DNA of 10,399 nucleotides from a bacterium ADurb.Bin374 (GTDB lineage: Bacteria > Riflebacteria > Ozemobacteria > Ozemobacterales > Ozemobacteraceae). The notes under the pieces are model-generated. The model was not told the origin of the DNA, did not search any database, and was given only the letters and a program-made list of their open reading frames with translations. The translations under genes and the position numbers were made by a program. Where the stretch lies: positions 1 to 10,399 of the forward strand of contig MWAR01000576.1 in NCBI GenBank assembly GCA_002068715.1, given 5' to 3'. Below, one piece after another: positions 1-6,712 of the stretch (positions within the stretch are counted from its first letter, which is position 1; each line of letters begins with the position of its first letter).

Positions 1-1587
1 GCGGACTAGAACACCCGTGGTGATTCGTTTCATCGATTTCAGATATGTGTATCCATCGCCGCCTGTGCTCATATATGAATTCAACGCGACCTTGTACAGG
101 CGCTTCGGATCGATCTTAGCGCCGGTGTCGTCGGTGATTTCGACGATGCGTTTCATCGGAGGACGATGGGGATCGAACGTGACCTTCAGATTCGAGGGCA
201 CCAGGTAGCCGTAATCGCCTTGAAATTCTCGTTTCATGCCGCTCGCGCGCAACTTGAAATTCTCCTTCGCGAACAGATTGTCCGCGTCGTTGACCGGGGA
301 GAACGGCACAGAGAGCGACTTAGCCATCAGATCGACAACCTCCTCGCCGGTCATGGTGACGACGTCGACGTAGTTCAGAAAAGGCTGCAGCAGGAACAGG
401 TCGTTCTTGGTCACGGGCCCCTTCCAGACCGGATACCGCACACCGCCGATATTAGTGACAGCGAAGTCGGCACCCGAGGCATGACGCATGGCGTCAGCTA
501 TAAAAGAACCTTCCGGGGAGTCTCCGCCGATGACTCCGCGCACCAGATCGACGGAAGACGTGCCTACGACGACGCTCATCTTCGCGTCGATTTTGTCCTG
601 GTATCCGGCGACGAGCGCCTTCAGCTCAGGGTTTTCCGAATAAGATGCGATATACATCGAAATCGGCTCGTACTGGACGATCGTGCGCCACCTCTCGATG
701 TCGAGAGTGGTTTTTCCCACGACGCGGTTGTCGAATGCGTTGTGGATGATCGGGACAAGTCGTTGTTCGCTGAAGAACGGCTCGGTCATAGGGGTGTGGC
801 TGTGACTTCCGAGGATGAGATCGATGCCCGGAACGGCGTCCGCGAGTTTCCTGTCATCGTCGAGGCCGACGTGCGAGAGGAGAACGACGAAATCGACGCC
901 CTGTCTGCGCAGCCGTGGGATGAGCTCTGTGAGAATCGGCACCGGATCGCGGAAATCGACCCCAGCGACGTTTTCCGCGAGAGAAATGCGCGCCGTGTCG
1001 GGTGAGAGAAGCCCGATGAACGCGAAGTCGATTCCCTTGAAGGAAAACCTGATATAGGGCTTCAGGAAAGGCAGAAGCCGCCCGGTCTTAGCTTCGAACA
1101 CGTTGCAGGCCAGCAGGGGATGCCGCGCCATCGCCGCCGCGGAAGCGAGTCCGGCCACGCCGTAATCGAAGTCGTGGTTTCCGATCGTCGCGGCGAATGT
1201 TTTGAGATGGTTCATCGCGTCGATCATGCACAGGCCCTTCGTCTCGTCGACGACGGGGGTGCCCTGGAACGAGTCGCCGCCATCCATATACAGGGCTATA
1301 CCACCGGATTTCAACGCGGCGAGTCGTTCCTGGCCGATGACGGTCGCGAGCGCCGCATAACCCCCGACGAGAGGCTTGGGTTCGCTTGCCGTCGTCGGGT
1401 CTGGCTGTGGGGACATGTGGCCGTGAATGTCACCGGTGTGGAGAATGACGAGCCGGACGGGAGCGGCACATACGGAAAACGACGCCGTCAGAAAGCCTGC
1501 GATAAGCAGGAACAGCGCATATCGACGGAGCGAAAACAGGTGGTTAGGGGAAGAGTTTCGGAGATCCCGGGGCTCGTGGCGGTGCAT
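1..1587 (-). CDS. Secreted 5'-nucleotidase / metallophosphatase (UshA family), 3' end beyond the window
   Basis: This gene reads leftward from an ATG at 1585-1587 and stays open for 529 codons to base 1, so only the extreme C-terminus is missing. Residues about 21-42 form a signal peptide (RRYALFLLIAGFLTASF core, possible cleavage after VCA). The dinuclear-metal phosphoesterase domain follows with every expected motif: HTGDIHGH (D53, H55), DGGD (D105), GNHDFD (N137, with the H138/D141 catalytic pair), LSHVG (H239) and GSHSHT (H262, H264). The second domain (about 340 onward) has the substrate-binding signature of 5'-nucleotidases: IADAMRHASGADFAVTNIGG and, near the edge, STGGDGYTY. Family members dephosphorylate nucleotides or related phosphoesters in the periplasm or at the cell surface; the substrate here cannot be read from sequence. 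The first motif has Gly where the family usually has Asn (HTND), which is not a metal ligand. The start lies 9 nt after the stop of the TPR gene, so the two are probably cotranscribed. The ribosome site is weak. Confidence 0.93.
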   Translation of the reverse strand, partial: MHRHEPRDLRNSSPNHLFSLRRYALFLLIAGFLTASFSVCAAPVRLVILHTGDIHGHMSPQPDPTTASEPKPLVGGYAALATVIGQERLAALKSGGIALYMDGGDSFQGTPVVDETKGLCMIDAMNHLKTFAATIGNHDFDYGVAGLASAAAMARHPLLACNVFEAKTGRLLPFLKPYIRFSFKGIDFAFIGLLSPDTARISLAENVAGVDFRDPVPILTELIPRLRRQGVDFVVLLSHVGLDDDRKLADAVPGIDLILGSHSHTPMTEPFFSEQRLVPIIHNAFDNRVVGKTTLDIERWRTIVQYEPISMYIASYSENPELKALVAGYQDKIDAKMSVVVGTSSVDLVRGVIGGDSPEGSFIADAMRHASGADFAVTNIGGVRYPVWKGPVTKNDLFLLQPFLNYVDVVTMTGEEVVDLMAKSLSVPFSPVNDADNLFAKENFKLRASGMKREFQGDYGYLVPSNLKVTFDPHRPPMKRIVEITDDTGAKIDPKRLYKVALNSYMSTGGDGYTYLKSMKRITTGVLVR

Positions 1588-1596
1588 GGCGTCAGC

Positions 1597-2082
1597 TCAC
1601 AGCGAATTCAGCATTTCACGGGCGTTCTGGGAGAGTTCGGGATTCGGTTCGAGTTTGAGACAGGCTTCGAACGCGGCCTTCGCGCTCCGCGGATCACCGG
1701 TTTTCGCAAGGCAGAGACCGAGCAGATACTGGGCTTCGGCATCGCGTGGAACTGCCTTGACGGCGCGCTGGGCGAACTGGAGGGCTTCGGTGTACCGGCG
1801 TTTGGCGATCATGTCACGGGCCTTGAATACCGCGATTGCCTCGTCGTCCTCGAGAACCATCTCGACCTGGCGCCGATTGACGGAGAGAAATGCCACATCG
1901 ACGGCGTTGCCGGTGCGAAGATCGGTCAGCTTCGCGTTCGTGATGGGAAGAAAATCCTTGGTCGCCGTATCGGCATTGAGAATGTCAGACAGGCGGCTGT
2001 TTTCATACAGATGCACCTCTCCACGGATCATGTGATGGGAGGTGTACAGAATCACTTTGAGCTTTTCCTTGTGCGCTTTCAT
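1597..2082 (-). CDS. Small DUF6812-like / TPR protein, cytoplasmic
   Basis: A 161-aa protein with no signal peptide or membrane segment. Residues about 8-77 form a compact, probably beta-rich domain containing GEVHLYENSRLSDILN, then FLPITNAKLTDLRTG and VAFLSVN. This pattern resembles a conserved uncharacterised family (I recall it as DUF6812) whose function is unknown. Residues about 83-149 are helical and contain two TPR-like units: RRYTEALQFAQRAVKAVPRD, then AQYLLGLCLAKTGDPRSAKA ending in LKLEPNP. TPRs usually mediate protein-protein contacts, so a scaffold or regulatory role is possible but unproven. The start is supported by an AGGAG ribosome site (complement of 2092-2096) 9 nt upstream. 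It lies between the radical SAM-thioesterase gene (72-nt gap) and the nucleotidase gene (9-nt gap) in the same direction. It could be a housekeeping accessory protein; nothing in the sequence ties it to the enzymes beside it. Confidence 0.85.
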   Translation of the reverse strand: MKAHKEKLKVILYTSHHMIRGEVHLYENSRLSDILNADTATKDFLPITNAKLTDLRTGNAVDVAFLSVNRRQVEMVLEDDEAIAVFKARDMIAKRRYTEALQFAQRAVKAVPRDAEAQYLLGLCLAKTGDPRSAKAAFEACLKLEPNPELSQNAREMLNSL

Positions 2083-2154
2083 TACGATACGCTCCTTGAA
2101 TGGATTGCGATTGATATTCTTACCATGAACCGAGAAAATATTCGAAATGTTGCT
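2083..2154 (-). other. 72-nt spacer between fusion gene and TPR gene
   Basis: Read leftward, this AT-richer spacer ends with AAGGAGC, the ribosome site of the TPR gene. No hairpin followed by a T run is seen, so I expect read-through from the upstream gene. A weak internal promoter is possible (AT-rich GAATATTTT and TAAGAATATC), but I cannot pair a good -35 with a good -10. Confidence 0.4.
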
Positions 2155-3546
2155 TCAGCACTCGACGAACCGTCCCTCGGCTTCGGCAAGAACCGTTCCG
2201 TCTGGCAACATCACGACGCCTTTCGCGAGATGAACACGTCCGCGACCGCCCGTGCGGTTCCCGACGACGGTCAGCGGAAAGCCGATCGGGGCCGGGCGCA
2301 GGAACTTGATGCGCATTTCCGCGGTCACGGCGAGAATGCCAGTGGAAATGATCGCATGGCCCATCATCTCGTCGAGCAGGGTGGTGAGAATGCCTCCGTG
2401 GACGATCCCCGCGTAGCCCTGGTGCGCCGGGCCCGATGTCCAGACCGTCGAGCAGGTGCCGGGGTCGTTCTTCTGAAGGGTGATCTGGAGCCCCTGGGTA
2501 TTCCTGTGCCCGCAGACGAAACAGTGCTTGTCGTCGATCAGCTTTATTTTCGCCTGGTCGCGGTTCAGAAGCCTGTTTCGAGCTGCCGCCAGGGTTGGTG
2601 TCATGGAGCCCCTGTTTTCAGCGGCGGGAGTCGTCAGGGGCAATCGCTCACTGAGCAGAATGTTGTGTTCGGTCAGCCTGCTCTTCAGCGTTTCATACGC
2701 CGGAACGGGAAAGCCAGACATGACCGGATCACCGGTGAGAAAAGGAAGGGGGCCGAGATCGTTCAGCCCGTGACCGGTGAGCTCGGCGAACCGCGAGAAG
2801 AGGTGAGGCGTGATTGCACGGAAATGGACGGGAAACGCCTCGCGAAGTACGCGCATTGCGGCGGCGACCTGCTCGAATCCGAGGGGGGGCCTGCCGCTCA
2901 TCGCGGTTCCGGGAATCGGCTGAAACGGAACGAGTCGGACATCCTGAAGCCAGGGATCGGCTCCACAGAAAGTGCCGACGGTCCTGAGGAACTCATGACG
3001 CTCGGCCTCGGTTTCACCGATACCGATCAGAAAATCGAGATGGTAGGGAAGCTGCGACCGATGCGCCTGCTCGATCAGGCCTTTCGCGTGTTCCGGGCCA
3101 CGGTTGCGAGCCTCGGCATGGGCTTCGCCTTTCCCATGCAGGCCGGCGGCGGTAAGGGAAAAACGGACAGAGGCCGCCATTTCCGAAACCGTCTGCACAT
3201 CAAACGGGTCGAGAGCGCCGGCTTCGACGACGGGAAGAAGCCCCGCTTCCACGGCAAGTGCGCACCCTTTTCGGAGATATTCCGAGAATGCGACGCAGGA
3301 TTCCCGCTTGAGAGCGAACTGGATCGAGGGGTATACGTGGGGAGAATCCCCGGACACGAGCGAAACCTGTATGGCACCTGCCTTGGCAAAGCCGATGAAT
3401 TCGGCGGCGAGCTTTTCCAGAGGCATCAGGTCGCTTTCGACGTCCCGGAAGGAGCAGTATCCGCAGGAGTTGCGGCAGACGCGGCAGACCGTCACGGCGG
3501 CGCCGAAAACATGTGTAAGCGTTGTTCCCTGGGTCATGACACGCAT
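2155..3546 (-). CDS. CofG-like radical SAM domain fused to a PaaI-type hotdog thioesterase
   Basis: One uninterrupted 463-aa frame carries two enzyme domains. Residues about 10-310 resemble CofG, the radical SAM half of the deazaflavin (F420/FO chromophore) synthase. They include CRNSCGYCSFR with the CX3CX2C cluster ligands C24, C28 and C31, then GDSPHVYPS, the long match LDFLIGIGETEAER, VRLVPFQPIPGTAM, LNDLGPL, and a terminal LSERLPL typical of the CofG end. Residues about 315-463 are a hotdog thioesterase of the PaaI/YbgC-like superfamily, with CFVCGHRNTQGLQI (C342, C345) and GIVHGGILTTLLDEMMGHA (H383-G385, D392-E393). The radical SAM part may make FO or a related product, and the thioesterase may hydrolyse an acyl-CoA or similar thioester. 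No CofH or other F420 gene is visible here, so the assignment to F420 synthesis is tentative. The annotated ATG has no ribosome site; Met4 (3537) is an alternative start. First gene of the leftward group. Confidence 0.88.
   Translation of the reverse strand: MRVMTQGTTLTHVFGAAVTVCRVCRNSCGYCSFRDVESDLMPLEKLAAEFIGFAKAGAIQVSLVSGDSPHVYPSIQFALKRESCVAFSEYLRKGCALAVEAGLLPVVEAGALDPFDVQTVSEMAASVRFSLTAAGLHGKGEAHAEARNRGPEHAKGLIEQAHRSQLPYHLDFLIGIGETEAERHEFLRTVGTFCGADPWLQDVRLVPFQPIPGTAMSGRPPLGFEQVAAAMRVLREAFPVHFRAITPHLFSRFAELTGHGLNDLGPLPFLTGDPVMSGFPVPAYETLKSRLTEHNILLSERLPLTTPAAENRGSMTPTLAAARNRLLNRDQAKIKLIDDKHCFVCGHRNTQGLQITLQKNDPGTCSTVWTSGPAHQGYAGIVHGGILTTLLDEMMGHAIISTGILAVTAEMRIKFLRPAPIGFPLTVVGNRTGGRGRVHLAKGVVMLPDGTVLAEAEGRFVEC
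2609..2613 (-). promoter_or_regulatory. Possible internal ribosome site before the thioesterase domain
   Basis: Leftward AGGGG lies 4 nt before an in-frame ATG (2602-2604, Met315 of the fusion). Met315 falls right at the domain junction, so internal initiation could yield a stand-alone thioesterase of about 149 aa. The spacing is short and the match modest, so this is only a possibility. Confidence 0.25.
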
Positions 3547-3553
3547 TGTATCA
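3545..3553 (-). promoter_or_regulatory. Candidate extended -10 promoter overlapping the fusion-gene start
   Basis: Read leftward, the sequence is TGATACAATG: an extended -10 (TG-N-TACAAT, one mismatch from TATAAT) whose last two bases are the AT of the annotated ATG. If real, transcription would begin near 3538-3539, leaving Met4 (ATG at 3535-3537) at or next to the 5' end of the message. No -35 match is evident, which extended -10 promoters tolerate. The site is only one match in AT-rich sequence, so confidence is low. Confidence 0.3.
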
Positions 3554-3682
3554 CAGGCTACGATTCTTGGTGGCGATTGTGTTCGTCCGGCTCGGCAAAA
3601 AAATATCCGAATTTCCTGGAACTTTGAGTATGATACGCAGGTCTAAGGGGTTTGAAAAACGATACTCGAGGTGAGTTCCACG
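3547..3682. promoter_or_regulatory. Divergent intergenic region between the fusion gene and the Bat operon
   Basis: This 136-nt stretch separates two divergent gene groups and should contain the promoters for both. It is clearly richer in A and T than the flanking genes, including a run of seven A at about 3597-3603. For the rightward operon a possible -10 is TATGAT (3629-3634), but no good -35 is seen at the right distance. For the leftward gene see the separate entry. GAGGTGA (3668-3674) is the ribosome site of the BatD-like gene. No terminator hairpin is seen, and I could not find a convincing operator palindrome. Confidence 0.45.
3668..3674 (+). promoter_or_regulatory. Ribosome binding site deciding the BatD-like start
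   Basis: GAGGTGA lies 8 nt before the ATG at 3683. It contains the competing in-frame GTG codon at 3671, which itself has no ribosome site upstream (ctcgag). This favours the shorter protein whose signal peptide begins about residue 20. Confidence 0.65.
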
Positions 3683-4774
3683 ATGTCGAAAACCTGTCAC
3701 CCGATACTTGAGGCTGGAACGCGACGCCAGGTTTCACGCGTGCGGCTTGTTGCCTTGCTCGCGGTGTTTATAGCCATGCTCTTCTCCATCCCGGCAGTCG
3801 CGCAGGATGTCTCACTCGACGCCGAGGTCGACCGGACCACCGTCAAGTTCGGCGAATCCCTGACCCTGACGCTCACTCTGGCGCAAGGGATCAGCGCCGG
3901 AGGGGGCCGTCAGATCGTCACGCCAAACGTCGATTCGATCCCCGATTTCGATATCGCCGGCCGACGGTCGGAGCAGAACATGAGTTTCATCAACGGCGTC
4001 GGCCAGCTCCAGGTCCGGACATCGCTGGAACTCGTGCCGCGCGGCCCCGGAGATTTCACCATTCCAGCCATGGGATTCAAGCTGCCCGATGGTCGCAGCG
4101 TGAGTTCGAAGGCGATCAGGGTGAAGGTGCTTCCCCCCGAAGACGAGAAAGCGGCGGGGCAGGGAAGCGCGCAGCCGGCCGCCCCGGAGGATGATGACAC
4201 CTCGCGGGTCGCGAACACCGGAAGAATGAGCCTGTTCAAGGCATTTTCAATGCTTCTCCTCATCACGGCGGCCGTCATCTGCCTGCCGATCCTTCTTTCC
4301 TGGTATATGAGCCGCCGTTCCGCTTCCCCGCGCACTCGCACGGCAGCCGCGATTTCGGGCGACACCGGCTCGGCCGCGGTTGCTTCGGACTCGACGGTCG
4401 TTGAAGATGCCAGGATCGTCGCCGCTGCCAGGCCTTCCGTGGAAACCGTCGATTTCGAGCGCGAGGTCGAGCGCCTCAAGATCGAATACAAGGAGCCGAC
4501 CCTCGAATTCTATAGAGTCTACTTTGATATATTTCACAAGGCGCTAGTTTCGGCGAATCCGAGAATGAAACCGGAGCAGACGCCCGATGAACTCCGACTT
4601 ACCGCCGAAGAGCATTTCCCGCCTGCCGTCTCGTCGCGCATGAAACCGGTCGTCGACGAGTGGGAAGGCGTGACCTACGCGAGGATGCTGCCTTCTCGCG
4701 CCTTCAGCGCCCTGCATGACGACGCACGCACGATCGTGCGTTCCCTCACCCACAGACAGGAGACCCAACGATGA
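3683..4774 (+). CDS. Short BatD-like membrane protein
   Basis: I place the start at the ATG at 3683 (363 aa) because GAGGTGA at 3668-3674 is a good ribosome site 8 nt upstream; an in-frame GTG at 3671 lies inside that site. Residues about 20-40 are a signal peptide ending AVA, followed by one exported beta-sandwich domain (about 43-150) of the BatD type: VDRTTVKFGESLTLTLTL, then LELVPRGPGDFTIPAMGF. A low-complexity linker (about 152-180), one transmembrane helix (about 186-208, MLLLITAAVICLPILLSWY) and a cytoplasmic helical domain (about 255-355, with EPTLEFYRVYFDIFHKAL and QTPDELRLTAEEHF) follow. Usual BatD proteins run to roughly 500-600 aa with several such sandwich domains, so this one is shortened. 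The cytoplasmic tail resembles DUF4129/BatD C-terminal regions. The last codons overlap the MoxR start as ATGA (4771-4774), so translation is probably coupled. Its role in envelope function with the VWA proteins is inferred from the operon. Confidence 0.82.
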   Translation: MSKTCHPILEAGTRRQVSRVRLVALLAVFIAMLFSIPAVAQDVSLDAEVDRTTVKFGESLTLTLTLAQGISAGGGRQIVTPNVDSIPDFDIAGRRSEQNMSFINGVGQLQVRTSLELVPRGPGDFTIPAMGFKLPDGRSVSSKAIRVKVLPPEDEKAAGQGSAQPAAPEDDDTSRVANTGRMSLFKAFSMLLLITAAVICLPILLSWYMSRRSASPRTRTAAAISGDTGSAAVASDSTVVEDARIVAAARPSVETVDFEREVERLKIEYKEPTLEFYRVYFDIFHKALVSANPRMKPEQTPDELRLTAEEHFPPAVSSRMKPVVDEWEGVTYARMLPSRAFSALHDDARTIVRSLTHRQETQR

Positions 4775-5772
4775 ACGCTGGAATCGACCCCGCACTGAAG
4801 TCCGGCATCGAGGAGACCGGCAAGATCATCGCCCAGGTGAGATCCGAGGTAGGCAAGGTTCTCGTCGGGCAGAAACATCTGCTCGACAGGCTGATCGCCG
4901 CCCTCATCACCAACGGACACATCCTTCTCGAAGGTGTGCCGGGCCTCGCCAAAACGCTTGCGATCAAGGCGCTCGCCCGTACCATCACCGTCGACTTCTC
5001 ACGCATCCAGTTCACGCCCGACCTTCTGCCGGCCGACCTGATCGGAACGCGCATTTACGACCCCCAGAAAACCGCGTTCTTCACGCACAAGGGGCCGATT
5101 TTCTCCCAGTTCGTCCTCGCCGACGAGATCAACCGCGCGCCGGCCAAGGTGCAGAGCGCGCTTCTCGAAGGCATGGAAGAACGCCAGGTGACGATCGAAC
5201 ACGAGACGTTCAAACTGCCCGAGCCGTTCCTCGTGCTCGCGACCCAGAATCCGATCGAGACCGAGGGAACCTACGCGCTGTCCGAAGCGCAGGTCGACCG
5301 CTTCCTGTTCAAGGTGAATGTCGGCTACCCGGGCTTCGAGGAGGAACGCCTCGTCGTCCAGCGCATGGGCCTTGCCGAAGAGGCGCACACGCTCGACGTC
5401 ATCCGGCCGGTGCTCGATACAAAGAGCGTGGCTGACCTTCGTGAGATGGCAAAAAAAGTGTATGTCGACGAAAAGATCGTCGAATACATCCTTCGGCTCG
5501 TCGATGCGACCCGCAGGCCGCAGGAATACCGTCTCGAGCTGAAGGGGTATATCCGCTACGGAGCGTCGCCGCGTGCCTCGATCTATCTCGCGCGGGCCGC
5601 GCGGGCGATCGCGCTGATCGCCGGCAGACCGTATGTGAAACCCGACGACGTGAAGGCCATTCTGCCCGACATCCTGCGGCACCGCATCATTCCGACCTAC
5701 GAGGCGGAAGCCGACGAAGTGGACTCCGAGGAGATCGTCCGGCGGCTGTCGGACGGCGTACCGGTTCCCTGA
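4771..5772 (+). CDS. moxR: MoxR-family AAA+ ATPase
   Basis: A complete 333-aa MoxR ATPase of standard length. Key elements in order: VGQKHLLDRLI near residues 32-42; Walker A GVPGLAKT (55-62); FTPDLLPADLIG (81-92); Walker B FVLADEINRAPAK (D118, E119); the MoxR stretch LLEGMEERQVT; sensor 1 ATQNPIE (157-163); SEAQVDRF with the probable arginine finger R177; and sensor 2 GASPRAS (264-270). A helical lid follows (about 225-333). MoxR ATPases are thought to act as chaperones that remodel or load metal ions into VWA proteins encoded beside them; here the likely partners are the DUF58 protein, BatA and BatB. The start is firm: ATG at 4771 overlaps the BatD stop as ATGA, and AGGAG at 4757-4761 is a good ribosome site. 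A 14-nt gap separates it from the DUF58 gene. It is cytoplasmic by sequence. Confidence 0.96.
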   Translation: MNAGIDPALKSGIEETGKIIAQVRSEVGKVLVGQKHLLDRLIAALITNGHILLEGVPGLAKTLAIKALARTITVDFSRIQFTPDLLPADLIGTRIYDPQKTAFFTHKGPIFSQFVLADEINRAPAKVQSALLEGMEERQVTIEHETFKLPEPFLVLATQNPIETEGTYALSEAQVDRFLFKVNVGYPGFEEERLVVQRMGLAEEAHTLDVIRPVLDTKSVADLREMAKKVYVDEKIVEYILRLVDATRRPQEYRLELKGYIRYGASPRASIYLARAARAIALIAGRPYVKPDDVKAILPDILRHRIIPTYEAEADEVDSEEIVRRLSDGVPVP

Positions 5773-5786
5773 AAGAGAGGGCGTGA

Positions 5787-6677
5787 ATGCTTCCCCGTGA
5801 GCTTCTGGCCGAAATCCGCCATATCGAGATACGGACGCGTCATCTCGTCGACTCGGTCTATGCAGGAGGATATCGGTCGATATTCAAAGGTCGGGGCATC
5901 GAGTTCGCGGGCATTCGCGAATACTCCCGTGGTGACGAATACCGGTCGATCGACTGGCGGGTCACGGCCCGGACGGGTGATCTGCACGTGCGGGAGCACA
6001 TCGAGGAACGTGAGTTGCAGATGGCTGTCGCGCTCGATCTCTCTGCCTCGATGTCGTTCGGCACCGGCTCGCGGGAGAAACGTGAAACCGCCGTCGAGTT
6101 CGCGGCAGCGATGGCGATGGCGGCCGACCGCAACAACGATCGCGTCGGCATCTGCCTCTTCACCGATCGTGTCGAGAAGTTCGTGCCGCCGGCCAAGGGG
6201 CGAACGCACGTCCTGAGGCTGATCCGCGACCTGATGTACACCCTGCCCGAGAACAAGGCGTCGGATGCACGGCCGGCGCTGGCATTTCTGAACCATTCCC
6301 TGCGCCGGCGCTCAATCGTGTTTCTTGTCACGGATGGAATCAGCCTCCCCGCGATGGAACGGGAGCTGAGGATCACCGCTGCAAGGCACGACCTGATTCT
6401 GGTCCTCGTCGAGGACCAGCGAGAGAGGGCGATGCCCGACGTCGGCCTGATCGAACTGGAAGACCCCGAAACCGGTGAGGAGACGATCTGGGACACCTCC
6501 GACCCTGCATCGGTGGCGAAGTTCATGGATGAGGCGCATCGGAACAGGGCCGAACTGCTCGCGCGCGCAAAACGGCTCGGGATCGACGTCATCCGCCTGA
6601 CCGCGGGTGAGTCGGTCATCAGACCGATCTGCAGACTGTTTGCTGAACGTGAGAAACGGGCCGCTTCGGGCGGTTGA
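5787..6677 (+). CDS. DUF58 VWA-like protein
   Basis: A 296-aa cytoplasmic protein of the DUF58 family, almost always encoded next to moxR. The family signature is clear: SIFKGRGIEFAGIREYSRGD, then YRSIDWRVTARTGDL (residues about 31-66). A von Willebrand A-type fold follows, with a metal-site-like DLSAS (D84, S86, S88) and a later TDG (182-184). The threonine expected between them in a full metal-ion-dependent adhesion site is not obvious: the aligned stretch reads ASDARPAL, so metal binding may be altered. No transmembrane segment is seen; some DUF58 proteins carry N-terminal ones. It probably binds MoxR and takes part in assembly or activation of the Bat complex. The start ATG is preceded by AGAGAGGG within a 14-nt gap after the moxR stop. 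The stop abuts the AT-rich leader of the next gene. Function by family association only. Confidence 0.93.
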   Translation: MLPRELLAEIRHIEIRTRHLVDSVYAGGYRSIFKGRGIEFAGIREYSRGDEYRSIDWRVTARTGDLHVREHIEERELQMAVALDLSASMSFGTGSREKRETAVEFAAAMAMAADRNNDRVGICLFTDRVEKFVPPAKGRTHVLRLIRDLMYTLPENKASDARPALAFLNHSLRRRSIVFLVTDGISLPAMERELRITAARHDLILVLVEDQRERAMPDVGLIELEDPETGEETIWDTSDPASVAKFMDEAHRNRAELLARAKRLGIDVIRLTAGESVIRPICRLFAEREKRAASGG

Positions 6678-6712
6678 ATAGTGGATATTATAGAATATTC
6701 CGGAGGAAGGAC
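6678..6712 (+). promoter_or_regulatory. AT-rich leader with imperfect inverted repeat and strong ribosome site
   Basis: The gap between the DUF58 stop and the PPIase-like ATG is strikingly AT-rich inside a GC-rich operon. GGATATT (6683-6689) and AATATTCC (6694-6701) form an imperfect inverted repeat around a 4-nt centre, immediately before GGAGGAAGG (6702-6710), a strong ribosome site. It may be a small hairpin or an operator, or the site of an internal promoter (possible -10 TAGAAT at 6691-6696), but no -35 is convincing. Confidence 0.35.

Noticed and set aside
3590..3610. The A-run in the divergent region as part of a terminator
   Set aside because: No GC-rich hairpin flanks it in either orientation, and both neighbouring genes point away from it.
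1120..3627. A plus-strand open frame of 835 codons opposite the three leftward genes, and another at 166-1005
   Set aside because: The three leftward genes share one codon phase, and these frames are their exact codon complements. Stops there require TTA, CTA or TCA in the genes, which are rare in GC-rich coding sequence. The translations are Arg/Gly/Asp-rich with no domain, while the minus-strand frames carry clear enzyme motifs.
3671..3682. GTG at 3671 as the start of the BatD-like gene
   Set aside because: It lies inside the ribosome site of the ATG at 3683 and has no ribosome site of its own.
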